64,000 nucleotides of DNA from Pseudorhodoferax sp965279475 (GTDB lineage Bacteria; Pseudomonadota; Gammaproteobacteria; Burkholderiales; Burkholderiaceae_C), in assembly GCA_965279475.1 (NCBI GenBank), contig CBDIIA010000003.1:2542001-2606000 (forward strand). Direction: 5' to 3'. The position numbers were made by a program, and so were the translations under genes. Shown here one piece after another: positions 1 through 10,091 of this stretch. Numbering within the stretch: the stretch's first letter is position 1; every line of letters starts with the position of its first letter. The notes below the pieces were generated by a model. It saw nothing but the letters and a program-made list of their open reading frames with translations, did not search any database and was not told where the DNA came from.

Positions 1-1033
1 CCGGCACCGGCGTGGCCAGCGCCGTGCCCTGCTCCTTCACCAGCTCGAGCACACGCTCCAGCCCCATGCCCCAGCCCACGGCCGGTGTGGGTTTGCCGCC
101 GAGCAATTCGAACAGGCCGTCGTAACGGCCTCCGCCGCACAGCGTGCCTTGCGCACCGAGCTGGTCGGTGATGAATTCGAACACCGTGTGGCTGTAGTAG
201 TCGAGCCCGCGCACCAGGCGCGGGTTGACGGTCCACGGCACACCGCAGGCATCGAGCAGGCTCTTGACCGTCTCCAGATGCCGCAGCGAGGCGTCACCCA
301 GGTAGCTCAGCAGCTGCGGCGCGGCCTGCACCATCGCCTGCATCGCCGGGTTCTTGGTGTCCAGGATGCGCAGCGGGTTGGTGTGCAGCCGCCGTTGCGC
401 ATCGGCGTCGAGCAGATCGGCATGCTGCTGGAAGTGGGCGATCAGCGCGGCCCGGTGCGCCTGGCGCTCTGCCGGCACACCCAGGCTGTTGAGCTCCACA
501 CGCACGTCGCGCAGGCCGAGATCGGCGAACAGCTGGTGCACCAGCAGCATCAGTTCGGCATCGACCTCGGGGCCGGCGAAACCCAGCGCCTCGGCGCCGA
601 GTTGGTAGAACTGGCGGTAGCGGCCACGCTGCGGCCGCTCGTGGCGGAACATCGGGCCCATGTAGTAGAGCCGCTTGCCGCCGTCGTAGGTCAGGTTGTG
701 CTCGATCGCGGCGCGCACCACGCCGGGCGTGTTCTCGGGCCGCAGCGTCAGGGCCTCGCCGTTGAGCTTGTCCTCGAACGAGTACATCTCCTTCTCGACG
801 ATGTCGGTGGTCTCGCCGGTGCCACGCACGAACAGCGCCGTCGGCTCAACGATCGGGGTGCGGATGTTGCGGTAGGCGTAGGCCGCCATGCGCGTGCGCA
901 CCTTCTCCTCAAGCCACTCCCAGCGCGCCGAGTCCGGCGGCAGGATGTCGTTCATGCCCTTGACGCCGGTCAGCTTCTCGGCCTTGGCCGCGCCCGTTTT
1001 TTCCGCCTGCAAGGCGGGTGTGTGTATGTCCAT
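1..1033 (-). CDS. hisS: Histidyl-tRNA synthetase (partial, C-terminus beyond window)
   Basis: This class II aminoacyl-tRNA synthetase charges tRNA-His with histidine in the cytoplasm. The reading frame begins with ATG at 1033 (MDIHTPALQAEKTG) and runs off the left edge. Motif 2 is visible as MFRHERPQRGRYRQFYQ. The histidine-specific motifs LVRGLDYYSHTVFEF and CGGGRYDGL are also present. About 344 residues are seen, so only the C-terminal anticodon-binding part is missing. The 7-base gap to ispG upstream suggests cotranscription in an ispG-hisS operon, as is usual in Burkholderiales. The short Ala/Lys-rich extension before the conserved KGMNDILPP start is slightly longer than in E. coli. Confidence 0.96.
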   Translation of the reverse strand, partial: MDIHTPALQAEKTGAAKAEKLTGVKGMNDILPPDSARWEWLEEKVRTRMAAYAYRNIRTPIVEPTALFVRGTGETTDIVEKEMYSFEDKLNGEALTLRPENTPGVVRAAIEHNLTYDGGKRLYYMGPMFRHERPQRGRYRQFYQLGAEALGFAGPEVDAELMLLVHQLFADLGLRDVRVELNSLGVPAERQAHRAALIAHFQQHADLLDADAQRRLHTNPLRILDTKNPAMQAMVQAAPQLLSYLGDASLRHLETVKSLLDACGVPWTVNPRLVRGLDYYSHTVFEFITDQLGAQGTLCGGGRYDGLFELLGGKPTPAVGWGMGLERVLELVKEQGTALATPVP

Positions 1034-1040
1034 GGAATGC

Positions 1041-2311
<1,271 letters not shown>

Positions 2312-2312
<1 letters not shown>

Positions 2313-3238
2313 TACTTCACCTCGAAACGGGCTACGTTGTTCTTGGCGATCGACGTCAGGTCCATCGGCTTGCCCCGCACCTGGACCTCGACCGCATCGA
2401 TGCGGCCCACGACCACCGACAGCGGAAAGACGCCCGTCGCCTCTTCGCTCTCGTCGGCCTTCATCGTGCGCCGCAAGGTGACGGCGCCCTTGGCGTCCGT
2501 CACCTGCACCCAGGTTTCGGCGCGCGCGACGAACACGACACGCTGCCCCGGCGCGCCATCGGCGGGCGTCGCCAAAGGCGCGGGGACAACCGGCGCGGGG
2601 ACGGCTGCAGACGGCGCCGCTGCCATCGGGCTGGATGCCGCGGGCCCGGCAGGCAAGGCTGCGGGCTGCGGCACGGCTGCGGCCGCAAGCGGTGCCGACG
2701 ATGCGTCGGCCATCGGTTCGGCCCGGACCGGGTCGCCAGAGGGCAGCGGAGTTGCCGACTCGGTCACCGCACGTTCGGCACCGCCATCGCGCGGCGATGG
2801 CGGCAGCACGTAGATCACCAGTGCGCCCAGCAGCAAGGCGCCCACCGCCAGCAGCGCCGGGCTGAGCTTGACGCCCGCACTGCGATTCGGCTCGCTGCCC
2901 GCGGCGTGGAACGGCGTGTTGATCGCGGGTGGCTCGACGCCCAGGCGCGAACTCGTGTTCTGCGGCAGCAGCGCGAGCACCGGGGCCGGATCGATCTTCA
3001 GGCCCCGGCAGATCGTGGCCGCCAGCGCGCGCGCAAACACCGCGTCGGGCAGCAGATCGAGCCTTCCGGCTTCGAGCGCCTCGAGTTTCTTGACGGGCAC
3101 CTTCAGCGACACGGCCAGCGCGGCCACATGCAGTCCGGTGGCCTCGCGCGCTTCTCGCAGCATGGCGCCTGCGGCCACGGCCGACGTTGCCGGATCGGTC
3201 GCTGCCAGCGACTCCGATGGCGGTTGCACTTCACTCAT
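2312..3238 (-). CDS. rodZ: RodZ-like helix-turn-helix membrane protein
   Basis: This 308-residue protein has the RodZ layout. Residues about 23-90 form an N-terminal cytoplasmic HTH domain (MLREAREATGLHVAALAVSL). One transmembrane segment follows near residue 130 (LLAVGALLLGALVIYV). Next comes a long Ala/Pro-rich periplasmic linker, then a C-terminal domain of DUF4115 type (VFVARAETWVQVTDAKG). RodZ links MreB filaments to the wall-elongation machinery. In Betaproteobacteria the gene lies between pilW and ispG, as here. The gene overlaps pilW by 8 bases, so the two are coupled. Family membership is confident; a role in rod shape is inferred from the family. Confidence 0.87.
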
Positions 3239-4064
3239 CGAAAGCCCTGCGCTCCAGTGCCGAAAATTCCCGCGACTGGACGAACCGTTTTTTCAACTGT
3301 TCGCTCAGCTGGTCGAAGGCTTCGCGGTTTTCCATCCGCCGCTCGACCTTGATGCCCAACCACAGGGTTTCGGCATTCGCCAGTTCGGTGTTGTTGATAC
3401 GGCGGATGTAGAACTGCGCGCGCGCGAACTCGCCGCGCTGGAACAGCAGTGCCGCCAGGTTGTAGCCGGTGATCGGGTTGCCCGGATCGAGTTCGTAGGA
3501 CCGTCCCAGGCTGCGCTCGGCCTCGCCCAAGCGGCCGGCCCGCTGCTGGCACAGGCCCAGCGCCATGAAGGTCTTGGCCTTGTCGATGTACGTCGGATGG
3601 GCCAGCGCCTGCTCGAACAGCTGGGACGACTCTTCGTACCGGTTCTGCTGGCACATCAGCCAGCCGTAGTTGTGCAGCGTGTTGGGCTCGCGCGGGTTGA
3701 GAGCGATCGCACGCCGGAAGCTGTCTTCGGCCAGACGCAGATCGTTCAGCCGCATGTAGATCAGGCCGCGCAGGTTGTAGGCGTCGGAAAACGCCGGGTC
3801 GGTCACCAGGGCCTGCTTCAGCTCGTCCAGCGCGATGGTGGTCTGGCCCTGGTCGAAGTACCCCACCGCCAGCTGCAGCCGCACCTTGGCGCGCTTGCGG
3901 GCTTCGGGCTCGTCGGAGTTGGTGACGAGGTCGGCGCGATGCTCCTGGTCGATCGCGCCCTGGCGGGCAGCGCATCCCGACAGGTGGGCGACACAGGTCG
4001 CGGCCAGGCACAAGGCCCAGGTCCAGCGTCCCAGGGTTGCAGGAAGGGCGACCGAACGGTACAT
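3231..4064 (-). CDS. pilW: Type IV pilus biogenesis/stability lipoprotein PilW (PilF)
   Basis: A 277-residue lipoprotein made largely of tetratricopeptide repeats. The N-terminus has a hydrophobic signal ending in the lipobox LSGC, so the mature protein is lipidated at Cys near residue 31. TPR units follow (AYNLRGLIYMRLNDLRLAEDSF, seen as its first and second halves; LHNYGWLMCQQNRYEESSQLF). PilW/PilF is the pilotin-type lipoprotein that helps the PilQ secretin reach and assemble in the outer membrane. Location between rlmN and rodZ is the conserved betaproteobacterial order. The 3-base gap to rlmN and the overlap with rodZ indicate one operon. Confidence 0.9.
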   Translation of the reverse strand: MYRSVALPATLGRWTWALCLAATCVAHLSGCAARQGAIDQEHRADLVTNSDEPEARKRAKVRLQLAVGYFDQGQTTIALDELKQALVTDPAFSDAYNLRGLIYMRLNDLRLAEDSFRRAIALNPREPNTLHNYGWLMCQQNRYEESSQLFEQALAHPTYIDKAKTFMALGLCQQRAGRLGEAERSLGRSYELDPGNPITGYNLAALLFQRGEFARAQFYIRRINNTELANAETLWLGIKVERRMENREAFDQLSEQLKKRFVQSREFSALERRAFDE

Positions 4065-4067
4065 GCT

Positions 4068-5219
4068 TCAGACCTCGTGAGATGCGGCAACGGAGGCCGG
4101 CACTTGCCGCAGCATCACCGTGCGTTGCTGCGCAATGCGGGTCTCGACACGGGTGCGGTCCTGCACGTCGCCGGCCAGCTGACCGCAGGCCGCGTCGATG
4201 TCGTCGCCCCGCGTCTTGCGCACCGTGGTAACCACGCCCGCATCGGACAGGATCTTCGCGAACGCCTGCACCTGCGGCATCGGCGAGCGCAGCAGACCCG
4301 ATGCAGGAAACGGGTTGAACGGAATCAGGTTGAACTTGCACCACACGCCGGCGCCGCGGTGCCGGCGCACCAGCTCCACGAGTTGCCGCGCGTGTTCCGG
4401 CTGGTCGTTCACACCGTCGAGCATGCAGTATTCGAAGGTGATGAAATCGCGCGGTGCATGTTCCAGGTAGCGCTGGCATGCGGCGAGCAGCTCCTCCAGC
4501 GGGTACTTGCGGTTCAGCGGCACCAGGTTGTCGCGCAGCGCATCGTTCGGCGCGTGCAGCGACACGGCCAGCGCCACCGGGCAATCCTGCCCGAGCCGGT
4601 CGATCATCGGCACGACACCCGAGGTGGACACCGTCAGGCGGCGCCGGGACAGGCCATAACCATGGTCGTCGAGCATCACACGCAGCGCAGGCACCAGGGC
4701 GCCGTAGTTCTGCAGCGGCTCGCCCATGCCCATCATCACCACGTTGGAGATCACGCGCTCGTCGGTGCCCAGGCGCTTGCGCAGGAAATGCTCGGCGAAC
4801 CACAGCTGGGCGACGATCTCGCCGGTGGTCAGATTGCGGCTGAAACCCTGGTGGCCGGTAGAGCAGAAACGACAGCCGACGGCACAACCCGCCTGCGACG
4901 AGATGCACAGCGTGCCCCGGTCGTCCTCGGGGATGAACACCGTCTCGACGGCATTGCCGCCGCCCACGTCGAACAACCACTTGATCGTGCCGTCGGACGA
5001 CACGTGCTGGCTGACGACCTCCAGGCCCTGCACGCGGGCCGCCGACTTCAGCTTGCCGCGCAGCGACTTCGCGAGATCGCTCATGGCCTCGAAATCGGAG
5101 GCGCCGCGCTGGTGGATCCAGCGGAACAGCTGGGTGGCGCGAAACCGCTTTTCGCCCAGGCCTTCGCAAAAGGCGGCGAGGCCGTCGAGGTCGAACTCGA
5201 GAAGATTGACCGAAGCCAT
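4068..5219 (-). CDS. rlmN: 23S rRNA/tRNA adenine-C2 methyltransferase RlmN
   Basis: RlmN is a radical-SAM enzyme that methylates C2 of A2503 in 23S rRNA and A37 in some tRNAs. The radical-SAM cysteine motif is CAVGCRFCSTG near residue 110. The catalytic C-terminal cysteine lies in AACGQLAGD, and GMGEPLQNYG is the conserved SAM-binding stretch. The start at MASVNLLEFDLDG (5219) was chosen because family homology begins there; the frame is open for 30 more upstream codons without recognisable sequence. The protein is 383 residues, usual for the family. It sits in the ndk-rlmN-pilW-rodZ-ispG-hisS run. Confidence 0.96.
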   Translation of the reverse strand: MASVNLLEFDLDGLAAFCEGLGEKRFRATQLFRWIHQRGASDFEAMSDLAKSLRGKLKSAARVQGLEVVSQHVSSDGTIKWLFDVGGGNAVETVFIPEDDRGTLCISSQAGCAVGCRFCSTGHQGFSRNLTTGEIVAQLWFAEHFLRKRLGTDERVISNVVMMGMGEPLQNYGALVPALRVMLDDHGYGLSRRRLTVSTSGVVPMIDRLGQDCPVALAVSLHAPNDALRDNLVPLNRKYPLEELLAACQRYLEHAPRDFITFEYCMLDGVNDQPEHARQLVELVRRHRGAGVWCKFNLIPFNPFPASGLLRSPMPQVQAFAKILSDAGVVTTVRKTRGDDIDAACGQLAGDVQDRTRVETRIAQQRTVMLRQVPASVAASHEV

Positions 5220-5327
5220 CACGCCGCTCCCGACGACGACGGCAGCGCCGACGATGGCTTCGCGCACACGAACACCCCACGCCGGCGACAGCCCCGGTCG
5301 GGGCGGCAACGCGTGGGGATGTTCATG

Positions 5328-5753
5328 TCAGCGGGAGTAGACGTTCATGCCGGGAAAGAAGAACGCGATCTCGCCCTTGGCCGTGTCGGCCGCATCGGAG
5401 CCGTGCACTGCGTTGGCATCGATGCTGTCGGCGAAGTCTGCGCGGATCGTGCCGGCGGCGGCCTTCTTCGGGTCGGTCGCGCCCATCAGGTCGCGGTTCT
5501 TCAGGATCGCGTTCTCACCTTCGAGCGCCTGCACCATCACGGGGCCGGAGATCATGAATTCGACCAGGTCCTTGAAGAAAGGGCGTTCCTTGTGCACGCC
5601 GTAGAAAGCCTCGGCTTCGCCACGCGACAGGTGCACCATGCGGGCGGCGACGACCTTCAGGCCTGCGGCTTCGAACCGGGCGTAGATCTGACCGATGACG
5701 TTCTTGGCCACGGCGTCGGGCTTGATGATGGAGAGGGTACGTTCGAGTGCCAT
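5328..5753 (-). CDS. ndk: Nucleoside diphosphate kinase
   Basis: Ndk transfers the gamma phosphate of ATP onto nucleoside diphosphates through a phosphohistidine and so balances NTP and dNTP pools. The 141-residue protein starts MALERTLSIIKPDAVAKN and carries the active-site histidine in NAVHGSDAADTAKGEI. The C-terminal EIAFFFPGMNVYSR is typical. An AGGAA ribosome-binding sequence lies about 9 bases before the ATG at 5753, which supports this start over an upstream in-frame ATG. It is the first gene of the leftward run toward hisS. Confidence 0.97.
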   Translation of the reverse strand: MALERTLSIIKPDAVAKNVIGQIYARFEAAGLKVVAARMVHLSRGEAEAFYGVHKERPFFKDLVEFMISGPVMVQALEGENAILKNRDLMGATDPKKAAAGTIRADFADSIDANAVHGSDAADTAKGEIAFFFPGMNVYSR

Positions 5754-5898
5754 TTTTCTAGATTCCTTGTAATCGATCTGTTGCGGGCTTCTTGCGTTGT
5801 TGCATTGCACGCAAAGCCCATGATTTTAACCGCTGGCCGAGGCCATCGCGAAAGCCCACATTGGCAAGGGGCATGGAGCATCGATGCGATGGCGCGCT

Positions 5899-7389
5899 TC
5901 AGCGCCCTCGCCCGCCCCGGCGCTGTCCACCACCCCCACCACCTCCGCCCCCGCCGCCATTTCCACCACCGCCGCCACGGCGTTGCTGGCCCTGGCCCTG
6001 CCGCTGGCGCGTGAAACTGTCCGCACCGATGTAGCCGAACGCGGTCTTCATCGGATCGGGCTGCGCGTTGCCGCCGGCAGCACGGTCGCCGCCGCGGTCG
6101 TTGCGGCGCTGCCCGCCGCCGGTCGGCGTGCTGGTGTTCAACGGGTTGGGGATCGGCGGTTCGCCCCGGCCGGCGTCGCGCCGCGGCCCACCACCCTGCC
6201 CGCCGCCTGCGGGCTGCCCCGCGCCGGCACCGCGCCCGTTGCGTCCGCCGCGCGGCTTGTCCCGGCCGCCGCGCGCCGGCCCGTTGCGTTGGGGCCGACC
6301 GTCACCGGCCTCGCGGTTCGGCGCGCGCTCGGGCCGACCTGCACGGTCGGCAGAGCCGGCAGCGCGCATCAAGGCCTGGATGTCGCGGTCGTCGAGTTCG
6401 AGCGAGGCGCCGCGCTTCAACCCGCGCGGCAGCAGCATGGCGCCGTAGCGGATCCGGATCAGTCGGCTGACCGCGTGGCCGACCGCCTCCAGCATGCGAC
6501 GCACTTCGCGGTTGCGGCCCTCAGAAATCGTCACCTTGTACCAGCAGTTGGAGCCTTCGCCGCCGCCGTCTTCGATCGAGCCGAACTGGGCCATGCCGTC
6601 GTCGAGCCGGACACCGTCGAGCAGCTTCTGTTTCTCGTCGTTGCTCAAGGCGCCCAGCACGCGGACCGCGTACTCGCGCTCCAGCCCGAACCGGGGGTGC
6701 ATCAGCTGGTTGGCGAGTTCGCCCGAGTTGGTGAACAGCAGCAGCCCCTCGGTGTTCAGGTCGAGCCGGCCCACCGACTGCCACTTGCCCTGGAACAGCT
6801 TGGGCAGCTTGCGGAACACGGTCGGCCGGTTCTGCGGATCGTCGTTCGTCACCACTTCGCCGACGGGCTTGTGGTAGGCGATCACCCGCGGCGGCGGCGG
6901 ATCGACGCGCAGGCGCAGCGGCTTGCCGTTGAGCTTCACCTGGTCCCCGAACTGGATGCGCTGGCCGATGTGGGCGGGCTCGTTGTTGACCGAGATGCGC
7001 CCCTCCATGATCAGCTGCTCCATCTCCAGGCGGGAGCCGAGCCCGGCCTGGGCCAGGATCTTGTGCAGCTTGGGGGTCTCGGGCTGCGGCTGCAGCACAC
7101 GTTTGGGTGGCACCAGATCGGGCGTGTCTTCGTCCTCGTCGAACTGGCCGGAGATCACGTCGGCGAAACGGTCCGACGGGCGCGCGGCATCGGGCGGTGG
7201 CGTGCCCGCCGCGGCAGACAGCTCGACCGGGACCGCCATGTCTCCGTCGTCTGCATTCTCGTTGCCGGCCGGCGACGCCTGCACCGGCGTCAGTTCGGCT
7301 GCGGCAGCCGCAGGACCGACCGCGTCGGGCGGGGCTGCCTCGGCGCCGACTCCGTCGGAAACTGGGTCATCGGCGTGCGTATCGTTCAT
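5899..7389 (-). CDS. rluB: 23S rRNA pseudouridine synthase RluB with long Gly/Arg-rich tail
   Basis: This 496-residue RsuA-family enzyme isomerises a uridine of 23S rRNA (U2605 in E. coli) to pseudouridine. Residues about 85-145 form the S4 RNA-binding domain (KLHKILAQAGLGSRLEMEQLI). The catalytic aspartate lies in GRLDLNTEGLLLFTNSG. From about residue 345 to the end the chain turns into a low-complexity Gly/Arg/Gln/Asn-rich tail ending in a run of glycines and RRGGRGR. The N-terminus also has an acidic/Ala-rich extension of about 75 residues. Such tails occur in betaproteobacterial RluB and probably bind RNA. ATG overlaps the scpB stop (ATGA), indicating coupling. Confidence 0.92.
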   Translation of the reverse strand: MNDTHADDPVSDGVGAEAAPPDAVGPAAAAAELTPVQASPAGNENADDGDMAVPVELSAAAGTPPPDAARPSDRFADVISGQFDEDEDTPDLVPPKRVLQPQPETPKLHKILAQAGLGSRLEMEQLIMEGRISVNNEPAHIGQRIQFGDQVKLNGKPLRLRVDPPPPRVIAYHKPVGEVVTNDDPQNRPTVFRKLPKLFQGKWQSVGRLDLNTEGLLLFTNSGELANQLMHPRFGLEREYAVRVLGALSNDEKQKLLDGVRLDDGMAQFGSIEDGGGEGSNCWYKVTISEGRNREVRRMLEAVGHAVSRLIRIRYGAMLLPRGLKRGASLELDDRDIQALMRAAGSADRAGRPERAPNREAGDGRPQRNGPARGGRDKPRGGRNGRGAGAGQPAGGGQGGGPRRDAGRGEPPIPNPLNTSTPTGGGQRRNDRGGDRAAGGNAQPDPMKTAFGYIGADSFTRQRQGQGQQRRGGGGGNGGGGGGGGGGGQRRGGRGR

Positions 7390-8129
7390 GGCAAGGGCTC
7401 GTGGTGCGCGGAGGCGCCAGGCGCGGCGCTGTCGACGGGGTCGGGGGAGGGAGATTCCGGGGCGAGGTCGCCGCCGGTGAGGGGGTCCGATGGAACAGGG
7501 AGATCGGGCTGCGGCTCGGCTGCAAGCACCGCAGCCGGCGCTTCGGCATCGATCGGCAGATCGGCCTGCGCCGGGTCGGACGCACCGGCCAGCGAGGCCA
7601 GCAGTTCGGCCCGCTGCGCGGCGTCGTCGGCCACCGGCAGCTGATCGAGCGATTCCAGACCGAGGTCGTCCAGGAACTGGCGTGTGGTGGCAAACAGCGC
7701 GGGACGGCCCACGGTTTCACGGTGGCCGATCACCTCGACCCAGCCACGGTCTTCCAGTTGCTTCAACACCAGCGCGTTGATCGTGACGCCGCGGATGTCT
7801 TCCATGTCGCCCCGCGTCGCCGGCTGGCGGTACGCGATGATGGCCAGCGTTTCCAGCGCCGCGCGGGTGTAGCGCGGCGGCTTCTCGGGATGCAGGCGGT
7901 CGAGGTATTCGCGCATGTCCGGGCGGCTCTGGAAGCGCCAGCCCGACGACACGCTGATCAGTTCGAGACCGCGCTGTGCCCAGTCGTTCTGCAGTTCGGC
8001 CAACAGGGACTTGACCGTGTCGGCACCCAGCGCGTCCTGGAACAACACCCGCAGATCGCGCACGGGCAAGGGCTGGGGCGAGCACATCAACGCCGCTTCG
8101 AGGACACGCTTGGCCTCTGCCGTATTCAT
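7386..8129 (-). CDS. scpB: Segregation and condensation protein B
   Basis: ScpB is the winged-helix kleisin-interacting subunit of the Smc-ScpAB condensin, which compacts and segregates the chromosome. The chosen start MNTAEAKRVLEAALM matches the conserved N-terminus; 24 upstream open codons look unrelated. Core family sequence includes RYTRAALETLAIIAYRQPATRGD and RGVTINALVLKQLEDRGWV. The C-terminal 60 residues are an acidic Ala/Pro-rich tail of low complexity. The gene is followed directly by rluB with a 4-base overlap, a common pairing in proteobacteria. No scpA is visible nearby. Confidence 0.94.
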   Translation of the reverse strand: MNTAEAKRVLEAALMCSPQPLPVRDLRVLFQDALGADTVKSLLAELQNDWAQRGLELISVSSGWRFQSRPDMREYLDRLHPEKPPRYTRAALETLAIIAYRQPATRGDMEDIRGVTINALVLKQLEDRGWVEVIGHRETVGRPALFATTRQFLDDLGLESLDQLPVADDAAQRAELLASLAGASDPAQADLPIDAEAPAAVLAAEPQPDLPVPSDPLTGGDLAPESPSPDPVDSAAPGASAHHEPLP

Positions 8130-8262
8130 GGGTTGTACTGTTCCGGGAAAAGGCACCATCGGGTGCGGGCTCAAGTGCGCCTGGTTGGGCCAAGCCGGCA
8201 AACACAGGCTGCCGCCTCAGGCGACCGTGTGTCGGGCCGACAGGCCGAGCGTGGACACGCGG

Positions 8263-9270
8263 TCATTCATTGTAACGCAGGCCCCATGATGCAAGCACCT
8301 CGGAAAGGTCTTGCGGCAGCGGTGACTGCAAGGCCAGCGCCGCCCCGGTCATCGGGTGCCGGAACTCCAGGCGGCAGGCGTGCAGCGCCTGGCGCAAGAG
8401 GCCCGCGGCGGGCGCGCCACCATACAGCGCGTCGCTGACAAGAGGGTGGCCCAGCGACGCGAGATGCACGCGGATCTGGTGCGTGCGCCCCGTGTGCAGC
8501 ACGCAGCGCACCCAGCAGCCGTCGCGCGCATTGGCCATCAGTTCGAAGTCGGTGCGCGCCTCCTTGCCCGAGGTGCGATCCAGGTCCACGACCGCCATGC
8601 GCAGGCGGTTGCGCGGATCCCTGCCGATCGCCGCATCGACGCTGCGGCGCGGCGGGCCGGTCCAGGGCCGGTGCGCCAGCGCGACGTACTGCCGGTGCAC
8701 ATCGCGCTGCGCGATCAGCGCCACCAGCGCATCCATCGTGGCACGGGTGCGCGCCACCACCATGAGGCCGCTGGTGTCCTTGTCGAGCCGGTGCACGATG
8801 CCGGCCCGCGGCAGCAGCGCCGCGGCCGGGTCGAGCGCCAGCAGGCCGTTGAGCAACGTGCCGCTCCAGTTGCCCGGCGCGGGGTGCACCACCAGGCCCG
8901 CAGGCTTGTCGATCACGCGCAGGAATTCGTCTTCGTAGACGCTGCGCAGCGGCATCGCCTGCGGCAGGAAGGCCTGGCTCTGCAACGTGGGCCGCAGTTC
9001 GATGCGCAGCGTGTCGCCGGCCTGCACGCGCGCGGCGGGTTTGCGCCGCAATGCGCCGTTCACCTCGACGGCGTCGGCCTCGATCAGCTGCTGCAGGTAG
9101 CTGCGCGAAAACTCGGGCGCCAGCTGGACCAGCGCCCGGTCCAGCCGCACGCCATGCAGCGATGCGGCGACCACGAGGCTGCGCAGCTCGCTGGCGGCCG
9201 CATCGATGGCGGCATCGTCCAGGCCGTCGTCCTCGGGGTCGGCCGATATAATCGGTTCCGCTTGTTTCAA
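8263..9270 (-). CDS. rluD: 23S rRNA pseudouridine synthase RluD
   Basis: RluD makes pseudouridines 1911, 1915 and 1917 in helix 69 of 23S rRNA. The 335-residue protein has an N-terminal S4 domain (residues about 40-100, LDRALVQLAPEFSRSYLQQL) and the RluA-family catalytic motif HRLDKDTSGLMVVARTRATM. The frame starts at a TTG at 9270; no better ATG precedes the S4 domain, so the exact start is uncertain. It is divergent from bamD with only 11 bases between starts, the standard arrangement in Betaproteobacteria, so the two promoters must overlap the coding starts. Confidence 0.93.
   Translation of the reverse strand: MKQAEPIISADPEDDGLDDAAIDAAASELRSLVVAASLHGVRLDRALVQLAPEFSRSYLQQLIEADAVEVNGALRRKPAARVQAGDTLRIELRPTLQSQAFLPQAMPLRSVYEDEFLRVIDKPAGLVVHPAPGNWSGTLLNGLLALDPAAALLPRAGIVHRLDKDTSGLMVVARTRATMDALVALIAQRDVHRQYVALAHRPWTGPPRRSVDAAIGRDPRNRLRMAVVDLDRTSGKEARTDFELMANARDGCWVRCVLHTGRTHQIRVHLASLGHPLVSDALYGGAPAAGLLRQALHACRLEFRHPMTGAALALQSPLPQDLSEVLASWGLRYNE
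9247..9252 (+). promoter_or_regulatory. Candidate -10 box upstream of bamD
   Basis: A perfect TATAAT lies 30 bases before the probable bamD start, inside the 5' end of the divergent rluD frame. No good -35 match is seen at the right distance. Position and sequence make it a plausible sigma-70 element, but this is a motif call only. Confidence 0.35.
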
Positions 9271-9281
9271 GAAGGTTGCCA

Positions 9282-10091
9282 GTGGTGCATCGCGTCAAAT
9301 TATCGATGGTCCCCGGTCTGCTGGCTGCAGGCCTGGCGTTTGCATTGCTGGGCTGCTCGTCGACGGCACCCGACAAGACGGCCGACTGGAGCCCGAACCG
9401 GATCTATTCCGAAGCCCGCGACGAGCTGAACGCGGGTGGCTACGAAAGAGCCATTCCGCTGTTGGAAAAACTCGAAGGGCGCGCCGCCGGCACGCCACTC
9501 GCGCAGCAGGCGCAGCTCGAGAAAGCCTACGCGCAGCACAGGTCCAACGAGCAGGCCCAGTCCATCGCCACGCTCGACCGCTTCATCAAGCTGCACCCGG
9601 CCAGCCCGGCGCTCGACTACGCGCTGTACCTGAAGGGCGTGGTCAATTTCAACGATAACCTCGGCCTGTTCTCGTTCGTGACCAAGCAGGACTTGTCCGA
9701 ACGCGACCAGAAGGCGGCGAAGGAATCGTTCGAGGCCTTCAAGGAACTCGTCACCCGCTTTCCCGAATCGCGTTATGCGCCGGACGCGCGCCAGCGCATG
9801 ACCTACATCGTCAACTCGCTGGCGCAATACGAAGTGCATGTGGCGCGCTACTACTACAGCCGCGGCGCCTACGTGGCGGCCATCAACCGGGCACAGATCG
9901 CGCTGGCCGACTACCGCGACGTGCCTGCGCTGGAAGAAGCGCTGTACATCGTGTTCAAGTCGTACGAGGCGCTGGGCATGACCCAGTTGCGCGACGACGC
10001 GCGGCGCGTGCTGGAAACCAGCTTCCCGAAGAGTGCCTACGTGACCGGCGGCTTCAAGGCGAAAGAGTCGCCGTGGTGGAAGGTCTGGTGA
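9282..10091 (+). CDS. bamD: Outer membrane assembly lipoprotein BamD (ComL)
   Basis: BamD is the essential lipoprotein partner of BamA in the beta-barrel assembly complex. The signal sequence MVPGLLAAGLAFALLGCSS ends in the lipobox LLGC. TPR-type helices follow (YSEARDELNAGGYERAIPLLEKLE, given here by its first and last halves; MTYIVNSLAQYEVHVARYYY). Length about 269 residues fits. The start is not ATG: GTG at 9282 or 9285 lies 6-9 bases after an AAGAAGG ribosome-binding sequence, while an ATG at 9306 has no such site. The 3' end overlaps the convergent helicase gene by 38 bases. Confidence 0.94.
   Translation: MVHRVKLSMVPGLLAAGLAFALLGCSSTAPDKTADWSPNRIYSEARDELNAGGYERAIPLLEKLEGRAAGTPLAQQAQLEKAYAQHRSNEQAQSIATLDRFIKLHPASPALDYALYLKGVVNFNDNLGLFSFVTKQDLSERDQKAAKESFEAFKELVTRFPESRYAPDARQRMTYIVNSLAQYEVHVARYYYSRGAYVAAINRAQIALADYRDVPALEEALYIVFKSYEALGMTQLRDDARRVLETSFPKSAYVTGGFKAKESPWWKVW

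Noticed and set aside
2868..6014. A 1048-codon open frame on the plus strand, and other long plus-strand frames over 1-8 kb
   Set aside because: They lie antisense to ispG, rodZ, pilW, rlmN and ndk, whose products have clear motifs. High GC makes long empty antisense frames common.
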